Shown here one piece after another: positions 42,860-51,870 of a DNA stretch of 64,000 nt. The position numbers and the translations under genes are program-made. The number at the start of each line of letters is the position of its first letter. The stretch's first letter is position 1. The DNA is taken from positions 1 to 64,000 of the forward strand of contig DVHI01000030.1 in assembly GCA_018712275.1 (NCBI GenBank). The letters are read 5' to 3'. Below the pieces are notes generated by a model, which was not told where the DNA came from, searched no databases, and saw only the letters and a list, made by a program, of their open reading frames with translations. This DNA comes from Candidatus Coprenecus avistercoris (GTDB lineage: Bacteria; Bacteroidota; Bacteroidia; Bacteroidales; UBA932).

Positions 42860-43238
42860 GCCAGTCCCTGCGTACTAAGAGGACGATCACCAGTCCCAGA
42901 AGCCCGGTGGTGACCATCGTGACTATGACATTGATCCACACTCCCCAGGAAGGCACCAGCTTCTCCAGCAGCCCGGCGCCCTCGGTCCCGATGTAGAAAC
43001 CGGCGAAGCACGAGAGGAAGGCCAGCCCCAGGAAGACGTCGAAAGAAGCCCTGTAGAACTTGATAAGGGCGAAGACCATGCCTATGGTCAGGCAGGTGAG
43101 GAAGATGCCGTCACCTATCTTGGTGTCGTGAAGTGCCAGACAGGCAATCGCGTGGGCGAGGACGAAAACCAGTACTATGACATTGGCCCTGAGCACGTCA
43201 CTCCTCGCATTGCCCGTTCTTGAGAAAAACCGCTTCAT
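42837..43238 (-). CDS. Small four-helix membrane protein upstream of the histidine kinase
   Basis: A 133-aa protein with about four membrane segments (17-36, 43-58, 65-85, 98-122) and a basic tail. I recognise no family. The 3' end overlaps the kinase start by 23 bp, so they are translated from one mRNA. It could be a sensory accessory to the kinase. The start at 43238 (MKRFFSRTG) is preferred over an upstream in-frame codon because it begins a standard N-terminus. Confidence 0.7.
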   Translation of the reverse strand: MKRFFSRTGNARSDVLRANVIVLVFVLAHAIACLALHDTKIGDGIFLTCLTIGMVFALIKFYRASFDVFLGLAFLSCFAGFYIGTEGAGLLEKLVPSWGVWINVIVTMVTTGLLGLVIVLLVRRDWHVGGKQQ

Positions 43239-43276
43239 AGTCACATGATATTTCTGTAAAATTAACGATTTTTCCA

Positions 43277-43284
43277 TACATTTG
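43277..43284 (+). promoter_or_regulatory. -7 element TACATTTG of the GH77 operon
   Basis: TACATTTG is an exact TAnnTTTG match, 15 nt before the ATG at 43300. TCTG at 43253-43256 sits 20 bp upstream as a weak -33 candidate. Confidence 0.6.
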
Positions 43285-43299
43285 CAAAAATTCTGAACG

Positions 43300-45966
43300 A
43301 TGATTATTCATTTTTCCATCAACTTCCGCACCGCCTGGGGGCAGAACCTCTATATCTCGGGGTCCGTGCCCGAGCTCGGAGGCGGTGACCCGGCCAAGGC
43401 CGTACCCATGAACTACACCCCAGGAGATTTCTGGAAAACCGACATCAAGATAACGGACCTCGAGGAAAGGGTCCTGTCCTACAAATACTTCGTCAAGTCA
43501 GACAACGGTTCCACCTTCTACGAGGCCGGCAGCGCAAGGGTTCTGGGCCTGAACAGCGCGTCCCGCGAGCTCTTCCTCAACGACGAGTGGCAGGGCAATT
43601 CGGCGGACGCCCCCTTCCTCACAGCCCCCTTCTCGGAGATATTCTTCTCCCACGCCCACCGCGAATCCACCCAGACACACCTCCACTCACGCGAGGTCAT
43701 CATCAGAGTGACGGCCCCGGCAGTGGAGCAGGACTGCGTCCTCGCCATATGCGGAGACGTCCCCTTACTGGGAGGATGGAATCCGGCCATGGCATTGGAG
43801 ATGACTCCCGTGCATGGTTCCCGCTGGACCGTACATCTGCCCGCGGGGAAACTGGGCAGGAGGCTGGAATTCAAGTTTATCAAGCGCAACACCTCCGACG
43901 GCAGCATCATCTGGGAGGACAGGGACAACCGGGTCCTGGAACTGCCGGGCGACATCACACCCCACCAGACATGGTCCGTGGAATATTCCCAGGCGGCATT
44001 CCACCTGGGCAGGCCCCGTTTCTCCGGCACCGCCGTACCGGTATTTGCCCTCAAGACACAGAACAGCTGCGGCATAGGCGACTTCACCGACCTCAAGACA
44101 TTCGGAGACTGGATCCGCTCCATAGGCCAGAACGTCATCCAGATACTGCCTGTCAACGACACCACCTCCACCGGCACCTGGACCGACTCCTACCCCTACG
44201 GAGGCATCACCGTCATGGCCCTGCACCCCATATTCATCAGCATCCCCGCCATAGGCCCCCTCAGGAACCCGGGACAGCGCTCCGCCTACACCCGCGAGCG
44301 GAAAGCCCTGGAGGCACTGACGGCCATCGACTATGAGAAAGTACTGGCCTTGAAGAACAAATATCTCAGGATACAGTTCGAGACCTATAAGGAGGACACC
44401 TTCGCCGAGCCGAAATTCCTTTCATTCTACCGCAGCAACAAGTCCTGGCTCCTGCCCTACTGCGCCTTCTGCGCCCTGAGGGACAGCCACGGCACCGCCG
44501 ATTTTTCCCAATGGGGAGAGGACTCGCGCTGCACCCCGGGACTGCTCGCCCGCGTCAACTCGGAGGACAGCCCCCTCTATCCGGAAATATCCTTCCATAT
44601 TTTCACCCAGTACCACCTGCACCGGCAGCTGCTGGATGCGGTGCAGTACCTCCATTCGCTGGGCATTGCCCTGAAGGGAGACATTCCCATAGGCATCACC
44701 CGCAACAGCGCGGACGCATGGGCTTCCACGGAGCTCTTCCACATGGATTCCCAGGCCGGAGCCCCGCCCGACGACTTTGCGGCAGAGGGTCAGAACTGGG
44801 GATTCCCCACATACGACTGGGACAGAATGGCCGAAGACGGCTACCGCTGGTGGAAAGAGCGTTTCCGTCACATGTCGGAGTATTTCGACGCCTACAGGAT
44901 AGACCACGTGCTGGGATTTTTCCGGATATGGGAGATTCCTCAGGAGCAGACCAAGGGACTGATGGGGCATTTCTCCCCTGCCCTGCCGATGGACTGCGGG
45001 GAGATACTCTCCTTCGGATTCGGGTTTGACTTCGCCCGCCACGCCACACCTTATATAAGATACTGGCAATTGAAGGAGATGTTCGGGGAGCACACCGAGG
45101 AGGTGATGAGCAAGTACTTGAACAGCAACGAATACGAGGTATTCACCCTCAAGGAGGAGTTCAACACGCAGAGGAAGATCGAGGAGTATTTCGGGCCGGA
45201 GCAGAACGATATCAAGGACGGCCTGCAGGCCCTCGTCAGCGAGGTGCTCTTCCTCGAGGACAGCAAGCGTCCCGGACTCTTCCATCCCAGGATTTCCGCC
45301 CAGTTCACATACTCCTACCGCGACCTGCCGGAAGACCAGAAAGCGGCCTACAACCGGCTCTATGACCACTTCTTCTACAAGAGGCACAATGAGTTCTGGA
45401 GGGATTCAGCCCTGCGCAAGCTCCCCGAGGTGACCGCCGCCACCGACATGCTTACCTGCGCGGAGGACCTGGGCATGATTCCGGATTGCGTGCCGGAGGT
45501 CATAAGGGACCTGAAGATACTGTCACTGGAGATATTCCGCATGTCCAAGGATCCCCGCGAGCCCTTCGGAGATCCCGCCCGCTATCCCTACATGAGCGTA
45601 TGTACCACCGGCACCCACGACACCAGCACTCTCAGACAGTGGTGGGAAGAAGACCGGGGAATATCATCGGAGTACTGGCACAGGATGCTCCACGAGGGAG
45701 GCGACGCACCCTACTTCTGCGAGCCCTGGCTCTGCGAGAAGATCATACGCATGCACACCGCATCCCCGGCCATGCTGACCATACTGCCCCTGCAGGACTG
45801 GCTGTCCGTGGACGGAGATGTCAGGGCACAGGACCCGGCAGCCGAGCGCATCAACGTACCTTCGATACCCAAATACTACTGGAGATACCGCATGCACCTG
45901 CCGATAGAAGAACTTACCGCCAACCAGAAACTTACCGCTAAACTCAAAGAACTGTCAAGAAGATGA
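43300..45966 (+). CDS. malQ: 4-alpha-glucanotransferase (GH77) with two N-terminal CBM20 domains
   Basis: An 888-aa cytosolic enzyme. Two starch-binding CBM20 modules occupy about residues 1-100 and 128-225 (SINFRTAWGQNLYISGSVPELGG; ICGDVPLLGGWNPAMAL), followed by the GH77 catalytic region with the nucleophile in YRIDHVLGFFRIW, the acid/base Glu in CAEDLGMIP and the third Asp in GTHDTSTLRQWW. This layout matches plant DPE2 and Bacteroidetes MalQ. It transfers maltosyl or glucosyl units between glucans, working on maltose imported by the MFS carrier. No signal peptide. The next gene overlaps by 4 nt (ATGA). Confidence 0.94.
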   Translation: MIIHFSINFRTAWGQNLYISGSVPELGGGDPAKAVPMNYTPGDFWKTDIKITDLEERVLSYKYFVKSDNGSTFYEAGSARVLGLNSASRELFLNDEWQGNSADAPFLTAPFSEIFFSHAHRESTQTHLHSREVIIRVTAPAVEQDCVLAICGDVPLLGGWNPAMALEMTPVHGSRWTVHLPAGKLGRRLEFKFIKRNTSDGSIIWEDRDNRVLELPGDITPHQTWSVEYSQAAFHLGRPRFSGTAVPVFALKTQNSCGIGDFTDLKTFGDWIRSIGQNVIQILPVNDTTSTGTWTDSYPYGGITVMALHPIFISIPAIGPLRNPGQRSAYTRERKALEALTAIDYEKVLALKNKYLRIQFETYKEDTFAEPKFLSFYRSNKSWLLPYCAFCALRDSHGTADFSQWGEDSRCTPGLLARVNSEDSPLYPEISFHIFTQYHLHRQLLDAVQYLHSLGIALKGDIPIGITRNSADAWASTELFHMDSQAGAPPDDFAAEGQNWGFPTYDWDRMAEDGYRWWKERFRHMSEYFDAYRIDHVLGFFRIWEIPQEQTKGLMGHFSPALPMDCGEILSFGFGFDFARHATPYIRYWQLKEMFGEHTEEVMSKYLNSNEYEVFTLKEEFNTQRKIEEYFGPEQNDIKDGLQALVSEVLFLEDSKRPGLFHPRISAQFTYSYRDLPEDQKAAYNRLYDHFFYKRHNEFWRDSALRKLPEVTAATDMLTCAEDLGMIPDCVPEVIRDLKILSLEIFRMSKDPREPFGDPARYPYMSVCTTGTHDTSTLRQWWEEDRGISSEYWHRMLHEGGDAPYFCEPWLCEKIIRMHTASPAMLTILPLQDWLSVDGDVRAQDPAAERINVPSIPKYYWRYRMHLPIEELTANQKLTAKLKELSRR

Positions 45967-47234
45967 ATTCCAACGATGGAGCCGCCGGCTCAGAAACTGC
46001 CCCGAAACGCAGAAAGGGCATACGCATAGCCCTTCACTGGCAGATACTCATAGGCATAGCGCTAGGTGCCGCCTATGGCATATTCCTGCCTCACTGGACA
46101 CAGTACATAGAGTGGATAGGAGACCTGTTCCTCAACGCCTTGAACATGATAGTCATTCCCCTCATAGCCTCGTCCATCTTCATAGGAGTGGCCGGCATGG
46201 CGGGAGGCAACCTGGGCAGGGTACTGGGCAAGACTCTCTCCTATTACCTCCTGACCACCCTGACAGCCATCATCATAGGCCTGGCTCTGGTATCTGTCAT
46301 CAGACCGGGCGTAGGCAGGGACGTGGTGCTCACCGGCAACGCGGAGAGCATAGCCACCCAGGACGTACACATGATCGACCAGCTCACAGGCATAGTGCCG
46401 TCCAACGTCTTCGCAGCCATGGCCGACGGAAACATCCTCCCCATCATCTTCTTCATGGTCCTTCTGGGCATCTTCTCCACCAAGCTGGATAAGAAGCACT
46501 ACACCGTGCTGCTGGACTTCTTCACCGCTGTCTACGAACTGATCATGAAAGTCACGATGGCGATCATAAAGCTCACCCCCATAGGCATATTCTCCGTAAT
46601 GGCCTGCATGATAGGGAAGCAGGCCGGAGACCCGGACGCCCTGATAGGGATAGTCAAGGGGCTCGGGTTGTTCGTACTCACTGTCTGGGCAGGATGCCTG
46701 ATACACGGAGGCCTGGTGCTGCCGGGCACTGTATGGGCACTGGCCCGCATCAACCCTTACAAGCACATGCGCCGGGTATCCACCCCCATGCTGACGGCAT
46801 TCACCACCTGCTCGTCCAACGCCACCCTGCCCCTGTCCATCCGCTACTCCCAGGCGTGCGGAGTATCGGAAAAACTGGCAGGACTGACACTCTCGCTCGG
46901 CAGCACCGTCAACATGAACGGCACGGCCCTGTTCGAGTGCGTATCGGCTCTGTTCATAGCCCAGCTCTACGGCATCGATCTGACTATAGGGCAACAGATT
47001 ACTGTAGTACTTACCTCCCTGATGGCAGCTGTAGGCTCTGCCGGCATACCCATGGCCGGAATAGTGATGATGGCCATCGTCTTCAACGCAGTGGGACTGC
47101 CGATGGAGGGAGTGGGTATAATTCTTGCTGTACAGCAGATCTGCGAGATGCCCCGTACCTGTCTCAACGTATACGGAGACCTGTGCGGAGCTGTCATCGT
47201 AGCCCGCTCGGAAGGGGATAGAATCACCGTCTGA
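45963..47234 (+). CDS. DAACS family dicarboxylate/amino-acid:cation symporter
   Basis: A 423-aa inner-membrane carrier. Typical motifs are STPMLTAFTTCSSNATLPLS (the serine-rich re-entrant loop, near 275), SLGSTVNMNGTAL (near 315) and GSAGIPMAG (near 360). Substrates in the family are glutamate, aspartate, or C4-dicarboxylates with Na+ or H+; this sequence does not separate them. It overlaps the malQ stop by 4 nt, so it is in the same mRNA although there is no metabolic link that I can see. Confidence 0.92.
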   Translation: MNSNDGAAGSETAPKRRKGIRIALHWQILIGIALGAAYGIFLPHWTQYIEWIGDLFLNALNMIVIPLIASSIFIGVAGMAGGNLGRVLGKTLSYYLLTTLTAIIIGLALVSVIRPGVGRDVVLTGNAESIATQDVHMIDQLTGIVPSNVFAAMADGNILPIIFFMVLLGIFSTKLDKKHYTVLLDFFTAVYELIMKVTMAIIKLTPIGIFSVMACMIGKQAGDPDALIGIVKGLGLFVLTVWAGCLIHGGLVLPGTVWALARINPYKHMRRVSTPMLTAFTTCSSNATLPLSIRYSQACGVSEKLAGLTLSLGSTVNMNGTALFECVSALFIAQLYGIDLTIGQQITVVLTSLMAAVGSAGIPMAGIVMMAIVFNAVGLPMEGVGIILAVQQICEMPRTCLNVYGDLCGAVIVARSEGDRITV

Positions 47235-47271
47235 ACGCATTGCCACATTGTCAGAACAAAACGCCACTTTT

Positions 47272-48258
47272 ATGACAGCACATATCAAAACTCTTTTGTC
47301 CATTCTGACAGCCTCTGTCTGCCTGACATCGCTGCTGACAGGCTGCCAGTCCGCCCCGGCTCCTGCCATGGAAGGGCACTATACCCTTCAGGCTCAGAGC
47401 GTGCAGGTCAACGGAACGATTATCAACATCACTGACTGGCCAGGCAGCTCTGTCACGATATCCGCAGTTGACGACGAGACTGTAACAGTCAGCATTGACA
47501 GCCTTCTGCTCGGTTTCGACACCCTTACCGTCTCCGCCACCGCCGCCGGGGAAGGGAAAGACAAATACACCTTTTCCGGCACATACAGCGGTCAGGACAG
47601 GGACATCTCCGTCTCCGGGACAGTCGACGGCTCCGCGCTGTCACTCAGCATCACCGACACCTGCACATCCCCTGTCACAGGAAGGTGGACTGTCGCCCGC
47701 GGTGAGGACGCTCTGGCGGATATCAGCATTACATACAGTTCTCCCGCAGTGACGGAAATCGAAGTAGGAGGCGGCATCACGCTGCCTGTGGAAACAGCCG
47801 TAGAGCTGATGAATGAACTTGTACGCCAGAATCTCACCACTACGCTTGACAACCTGGACTACATCGAGCTGGACCGCACCGGCTACCTGAACATATCCTG
47901 GAAAGGAGACATCAGTACGGAACTGGAGCCACTGCTGACCGGAGTCGTCCAGTACTGGCCGGCTCCCGATGACTCGTGGATTCACCTCTATCTGCGCCGC
48001 ACCATCACTGACGCCGTAGGCTCGCCCGTATCCCCCATTGACTTCGCCCTGGCCTATTCCATTGACGGTTCCGGTTCACCTGTGCTGGAAATCAACCAGG
48101 ACACTTTCGCCCCTTGGACAGGCGTCCTGATCCTCGCTCTTAGCAGCATGGATGAGAGCACCGCCCCCATCGCCGCTATCCTGAAAGAGATAGCACAGTC
48201 GCTCACATTGCCTGAGACGGCATTCTCCATAAGCGTGAACCTGAGTCCGGTACAATAG
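47272..48258 (+). CDS. Lipoprotein, possibly DUF4925-like
   Basis: A 328-aa lipoprotein (lipobox LTGC, Cys25). The N-terminal half has strand-rich repeats with many Asp, Thr and Ser (VNGTIINITDWPGSSVTIS, SVSGTVDGSALSLSI). The C-terminal half (about 165-328) reads like a small lipid-binding or lipocalin-type fold, but I have no motif. The overall design resembles Bacteroides lipoproteins labelled DUF4925; that match is tentative. It starts 37 nt after the symporter and ends 2 nt before radA. The start at 47272 opens the signal peptide; codons upstream are in frame but do not add to it. Confidence 0.72.
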   Translation: MTAHIKTLLSILTASVCLTSLLTGCQSAPAPAMEGHYTLQAQSVQVNGTIINITDWPGSSVTISAVDDETVTVSIDSLLLGFDTLTVSATAAGEGKDKYTFSGTYSGQDRDISVSGTVDGSALSLSITDTCTSPVTGRWTVARGEDALADISITYSSPAVTEIEVGGGITLPVETAVELMNELVRQNLTTTLDNLDYIELDRTGYLNISWKGDISTELEPLLTGVVQYWPAPDDSWIHLYLRRTITDAVGSPVSPIDFALAYSIDGSGSPVLEINQDTFAPWTGVLILALSSMDESTAPIAAILKEIAQSLTLPETAFSISVNLSPVQ

Positions 48259-48260
48259 CC

Positions 48261-49676
48261 ATGACAGCTAAGGCCAAAACAGTATGGTACTGCACCTCCT
48301 GCGGCAACGAGACCTCCAAATGGATGGGCCGCTGCCCCGCCTGCGGGGAGTGGAACACCATGAAGGAAGGACTGCCCAGGGACGGTAGGTCCTCCACCGC
48401 CGTGCCCTCGCGGGACCGCTCGCTCATCGGGATCTCCGAATCCAGACCGACGGCACTCAAGGACATATCGGTGGATCAGGACAGCCGCATCCTCATTGGC
48501 AATAAGGAAGTTGAGCGTATCCTCGGCGGAGGCATCGTTCCCGGATCCATGATTCTCCTTGGAGGCGAGCCCGGCATAGGAAAATCCACGCTGGCACTGC
48601 AGATTCCCCTCAGAAGCAAGGGGCTGCGCACTCTCTACGTCTCAGGGGAGGAGTCTCCGAGACAGATCAAGCTCCGCGCCATGAGGCTCCTGCGGCCCGG
48701 AGAGGGGGACAATGAGGACAACTGCACCATCCTCGGGGAGACTCAGGTGGACAATATCATCCGCTGCGCTCTGGAACTGCGCCCCGACCTGCTGGTGGTG
48801 GACTCGATACAGACCATCTACTCGGAAAATATTGACTCAGCCGCCTCATCCGTCACCCAGGTGCGCGAATGTGCCGCGGCCCTGCTCCGCATGGCCAAGG
48901 AGAGCGGTATCCCCGTCATCCTTATCGGACACATCACCAAGGACGGAGCCATCGCCGGGCCTAAGGTCCTGGAGCACATCGTGGACGTGGTCCTGCAGTT
49001 CGAGGGCGACACCCGTCACTCGCACCGCATCCTGCGCAGCATCAAGAACCGCTTCGGATCGACGGCCGAGATAGCCATTTTCGAGATGACCGGCACAGGT
49101 CTCAGGGAGGTGGAGAATCCCTCCGAGATTCTAACTCCCATGCACAAGGAGAACCTCAGCGGAGTGGCAGTGGGAAGTATGGTGGACGGATCCAGGCCCT
49201 TCCTCATCGAGATTCAGGCCCTGGTATCCACCGCCGCCTACGGCATGCCCCAGCGCTCGGCCACCGGCTACGATGCCCGCCGCCTGAACATGCTTCTGGC
49301 AGTACTGGAAAAAAGAGCGGGTTTCAAACTATCAGCCAAGGATGTGTTCCTCAATGTGGCCGGAGGCATGCGCGTCGGCGACACGGCCTGTGACCTGGCT
49401 GTAGTGGTGGCGGTACTGTCCTCCACCTTCGACCTGGCCGTCAGTCCGGGCATATGCTTCGCAGCCGAAGTCGGACTGAGCGGGGAGATCCGTCCTGTAG
49501 GACGTATCGAGGCCCGCATCTCCGAAGCAGCCCGCCTGGGATACCGCGAGATCTACATTTCCTCCTACAATCTTTCCGAAGACCTGCGCCGCAGCATCCC
49601 CGCCACCGGTATCCGCGTGGTGGAGGTATCCGACATCGCGGCACTGTGCCGCAACCTCTTCAGGAACTCCCAATAA
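48261..49676 (+). CDS. radA: DNA repair/recombination protein RadA
   Basis: A 471-aa protein of normal length. C4 zinc finger at C11, C14, C25 and C28; RecA-like ATPase with Walker A GGEPGIGKST near residue 102; the RadA-specific KNRFG motif at 262-266; and a Lon-like C-terminal domain (about 300-460). RadA drives branch migration and helps to process recombination intermediates. It is 2 nt after the lipoprotein gene. The association with the preceding genes seems to be transcriptional only. Confidence 0.97.
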   Translation: MTAKAKTVWYCTSCGNETSKWMGRCPACGEWNTMKEGLPRDGRSSTAVPSRDRSLIGISESRPTALKDISVDQDSRILIGNKEVERILGGGIVPGSMILLGGEPGIGKSTLALQIPLRSKGLRTLYVSGEESPRQIKLRAMRLLRPGEGDNEDNCTILGETQVDNIIRCALELRPDLLVVDSIQTIYSENIDSAASSVTQVRECAAALLRMAKESGIPVILIGHITKDGAIAGPKVLEHIVDVVLQFEGDTRHSHRILRSIKNRFGSTAEIAIFEMTGTGLREVENPSEILTPMHKENLSGVAVGSMVDGSRPFLIEIQALVSTAAYGMPQRSATGYDARRLNMLLAVLEKRAGFKLSAKDVFLNVAGGMRVGDTACDLAVVVAVLSSTFDLAVSPGICFAAEVGLSGEIRPVGRIEARISEAARLGYREIYISSYNLSEDLRRSIPATGIRVVEVSDIAALCRNLFRNSQ

Positions 49677-49691
49677 TTAATTCCGGCAACC

Positions 49692-51392
49692 ATGAGAAGA
49701 CTTCTACTCTCCACCATCATCCTCACGGTCCTGACCACCGGCCTCCGGGCCCAGGACGGCAGCGGCAGGGACATCCCGGCCGAAATCTCCGCCTACGCCG
49801 GTCAGGTGCTGAAACAATGGAAGATTCCCGGGCTCTCGCTGGCCGTCATACACGGAGACACCACCGTGTTCTCCGGAGGCTTCGGAGTGAGGGAAAAGGG
49901 GAAGAACCCCGGCCAGGACGGAGAATGGACAGCCATCACCGACTCTACCCTCTTCCACATAGGCTCGATGACCAAGGCCTTCACCGCCACGGTCATAGCC
50001 TCGCTGGTAGATGAAGGCCTGCTGCGCTGGGACGACACCGTCAAGCACATACTGCCCGACTTCGAATGGTACGATGACAGCGTCGAGTCCGTCATGCAGG
50101 TACGCGACCTCCTCACCCACACCACCGGACTGGTGGCCCAGGCCGGAACCTACATCCCCAATCTGGGTTACGGGAGGGATGATATCTACAGGATGTTCAG
50201 GTACATAGAGCCGGTCTACCCGTTCCGGGAGAAATTTGCGTACAACAACATCACCTTCATCATCGCCGCCCGCATCATAGAGACCGTCACCGGCCGCAGC
50301 TGGGAAGACAACATCCGGGAGAGGATTTTCATTCCGCTGGGCATGACCTCGTCAGTGCCGGGCAGCGAAGGTTACCTGGAGGCAGGGAAGAAAGCCTCCG
50401 TAGCCCATTATTTCGGATACTCGAGGGGAAAGAACGGCGGACGCGGCTCCATCTACGTCACCCCGCTTTACGGGGAGGAAAGGGCCCTGCACTGGGTGGA
50501 CGTAATAGGACCGGCCGGCAGTATCAGTTCCACGGCTCAGGACATGGCCCGCTGGGTACGGTTCCACCTGAACAACGGAGCCGTGGTGCGCACCATAAAT
50601 CCGGAGAATTCCGAATTCGAATCATCCTTCCCCATGGACTCCACCGCCCTGTCGGATTATTTTCCCGAAATAAGCCCTGCCATGACGGGCGGATTCCGCA
50701 TCTACCCCTACCGGGACACCGTGCGGCTCATCTCCCGGGAGCAGATGGACTTCCTCCACACAGGCGTGGTCAAGGTACGTCAGGACAGTTCCATGAGACG
50801 GGACTACGGTTACTGCTGGTACGTGGAGCAGAATGACAGGTACAAGGTAATCTACCACACCGGCACCACCTGGGGCTTTACCGGAGTATGCGGATTCGTA
50901 CCGGAGCTGGATCTGGGAATCGCAATCCTGTGCAACTCGGAGGTCTCCGAATACGCCCGGCTGGGACTGATGCGCAGGATCATAGACCTGTACCTTCCAG
51001 GAGATACCCTGAGGGACTGGAGTTCCGAGGGTCTGGAACAATGGTTTGAGGATAAAAAGAAACCGGGACGACGGGCCGTGCCCTGCATCATTGAGCGCAG
51101 CAGCGTGACACCTGACTTCGAAAAACTGACTGGCCGCTACACGAAACCGGCCCCATTCGGGGATGCGGAGGTAACCTTGAAAAACGGCAGGCTGTATCTG
51201 ACCATCGGACCGCTCGGATGGACGCACCGTCTGGACCACCACAGGGGCAATGAGTTCTGGCTCAGGTCAGACGGCCACACCTACCCCGTCTTCTTCCACC
51301 ACTACACGGAGGACTCCACGGAGCCGGTGGATTTCGAGATAGACTTCAACTACAACGAGAATTTCGGACCCTGGATCAGGACTAATCCTTGA
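49692..51392 (+). CDS. Secreted serine beta-lactamase-fold hydrolase (class C/esterase-like)
   Basis: A 566-aa exported protein (signal peptide about 1-20). The beta-lactamase/DD-peptidase fold has S92-M-T-K95 (SxxK), Y184-N-N186 (YxN) and H389-T-G (KTG equivalent). A C-terminal beta-rich domain (about 470-566, GRYTKPAPFGDAEVTLKNGRLYL) resembles DUF3471. Such proteins act as D-amino-acid peptidases, esterases or penicillin-binding hydrolases; resistance to beta-lactams cannot be concluded. It ends in an 11-bp overlap with the convergent lrp gene. Confidence 0.88.
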   Translation: MRRLLLSTIILTVLTTGLRAQDGSGRDIPAEISAYAGQVLKQWKIPGLSLAVIHGDTTVFSGGFGVREKGKNPGQDGEWTAITDSTLFHIGSMTKAFTATVIASLVDEGLLRWDDTVKHILPDFEWYDDSVESVMQVRDLLTHTTGLVAQAGTYIPNLGYGRDDIYRMFRYIEPVYPFREKFAYNNITFIIAARIIETVTGRSWEDNIRERIFIPLGMTSSVPGSEGYLEAGKKASVAHYFGYSRGKNGGRGSIYVTPLYGEERALHWVDVIGPAGSISSTAQDMARWVRFHLNNGAVVRTINPENSEFESSFPMDSTALSDYFPEISPAMTGGFRIYPYRDTVRLISREQMDFLHTGVVKVRQDSSMRRDYGYCWYVEQNDRYKVIYHTGTTWGFTGVCGFVPELDLGIAILCNSEVSEYARLGLMRRIIDLYLPGDTLRDWSSEGLEQWFEDKKKPGRRAVPCIIERSSVTPDFEKLTGRYTKPAPFGDAEVTLKNGRLYLTIGPLGWTHRLDHHRGNEFWLRSDGHTYPVFFHHYTEDSTEPVDFEIDFNYNENFGPWIRTNP

Positions 51393-51870
51393 CAGGCACG
51401 TCATCCACCCATACCTGACGCTCGATAGCCTGGTCGAGGGATATCATCGTGTCGGTGCTGGAGATGTAGGGAATGTTCTGGATAGTGTGGACCAGAATCC
51501 GCATGAGATGATCGTGGTCAGTGCAGTAGATCTTGACCAGCAGGGCATGCTTGCCTGTGACGAAATGGCACTCCACTACCTCCGGAATCTTACGGAGATT
51601 CTGAATCACCTCATTGTACTTGCTGGTCTCTGACAGGGACACCCCCACGAAAGCGCAGACATTCAGGCCCAGAGCCTGAGGCTTTACGAGAAGACGGGAA
51701 CCGGTGATGATGCCCATATTCTCCATTTTCTTGACTCTCTGATGGATGGCTGCTCCTGAGACACCGCACTCACGGGCTATCTCGAGGAAAGGCATCCTGG
51801 CATTTTTGACTAAGAAGGACAGTATTCGCTGATCGATCCTGTCGAGCTGATATTTTGTGTTCATATTCAT
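51382..51870 (-). CDS. Lrp/AsnC family transcriptional regulator
   Basis: A 162-aa regulator with an N-terminal helix-turn-helix (about 10-60; RIDQRILSFLVKNARMPFLEIARECGVSGAAIHQRVKKM) and a C-terminal ligand-binding RAM domain (about 75-150). It probably responds to an amino acid. The ATG at 51870 overlaps the topA stop (TAATG); a second ATG two codons later, at 51864, is also possible. The gene is probably co-transcribed with topA. Confidence 0.92.
   Translation of the reverse strand: MNMNTKYQLDRIDQRILSFLVKNARMPFLEIARECGVSGAAIHQRVKKMENMGIITGSRLLVKPQALGLNVCAFVGVSLSETSKYNEVIQNLRKIPEVVECHFVTGKHALLVKIYCTDHDHLMRILVHTIQNIPYISSTDTMISLDQAIERQVWVDDVPVKD

Noticed and set aside
49692..51392. Beta-lactam resistance gene
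   Set aside because: The SxxK, YxN and HTG motifs define only the fold. The large C-terminal domain fits peptidase or esterase-like proteins, and nothing shows resistance.
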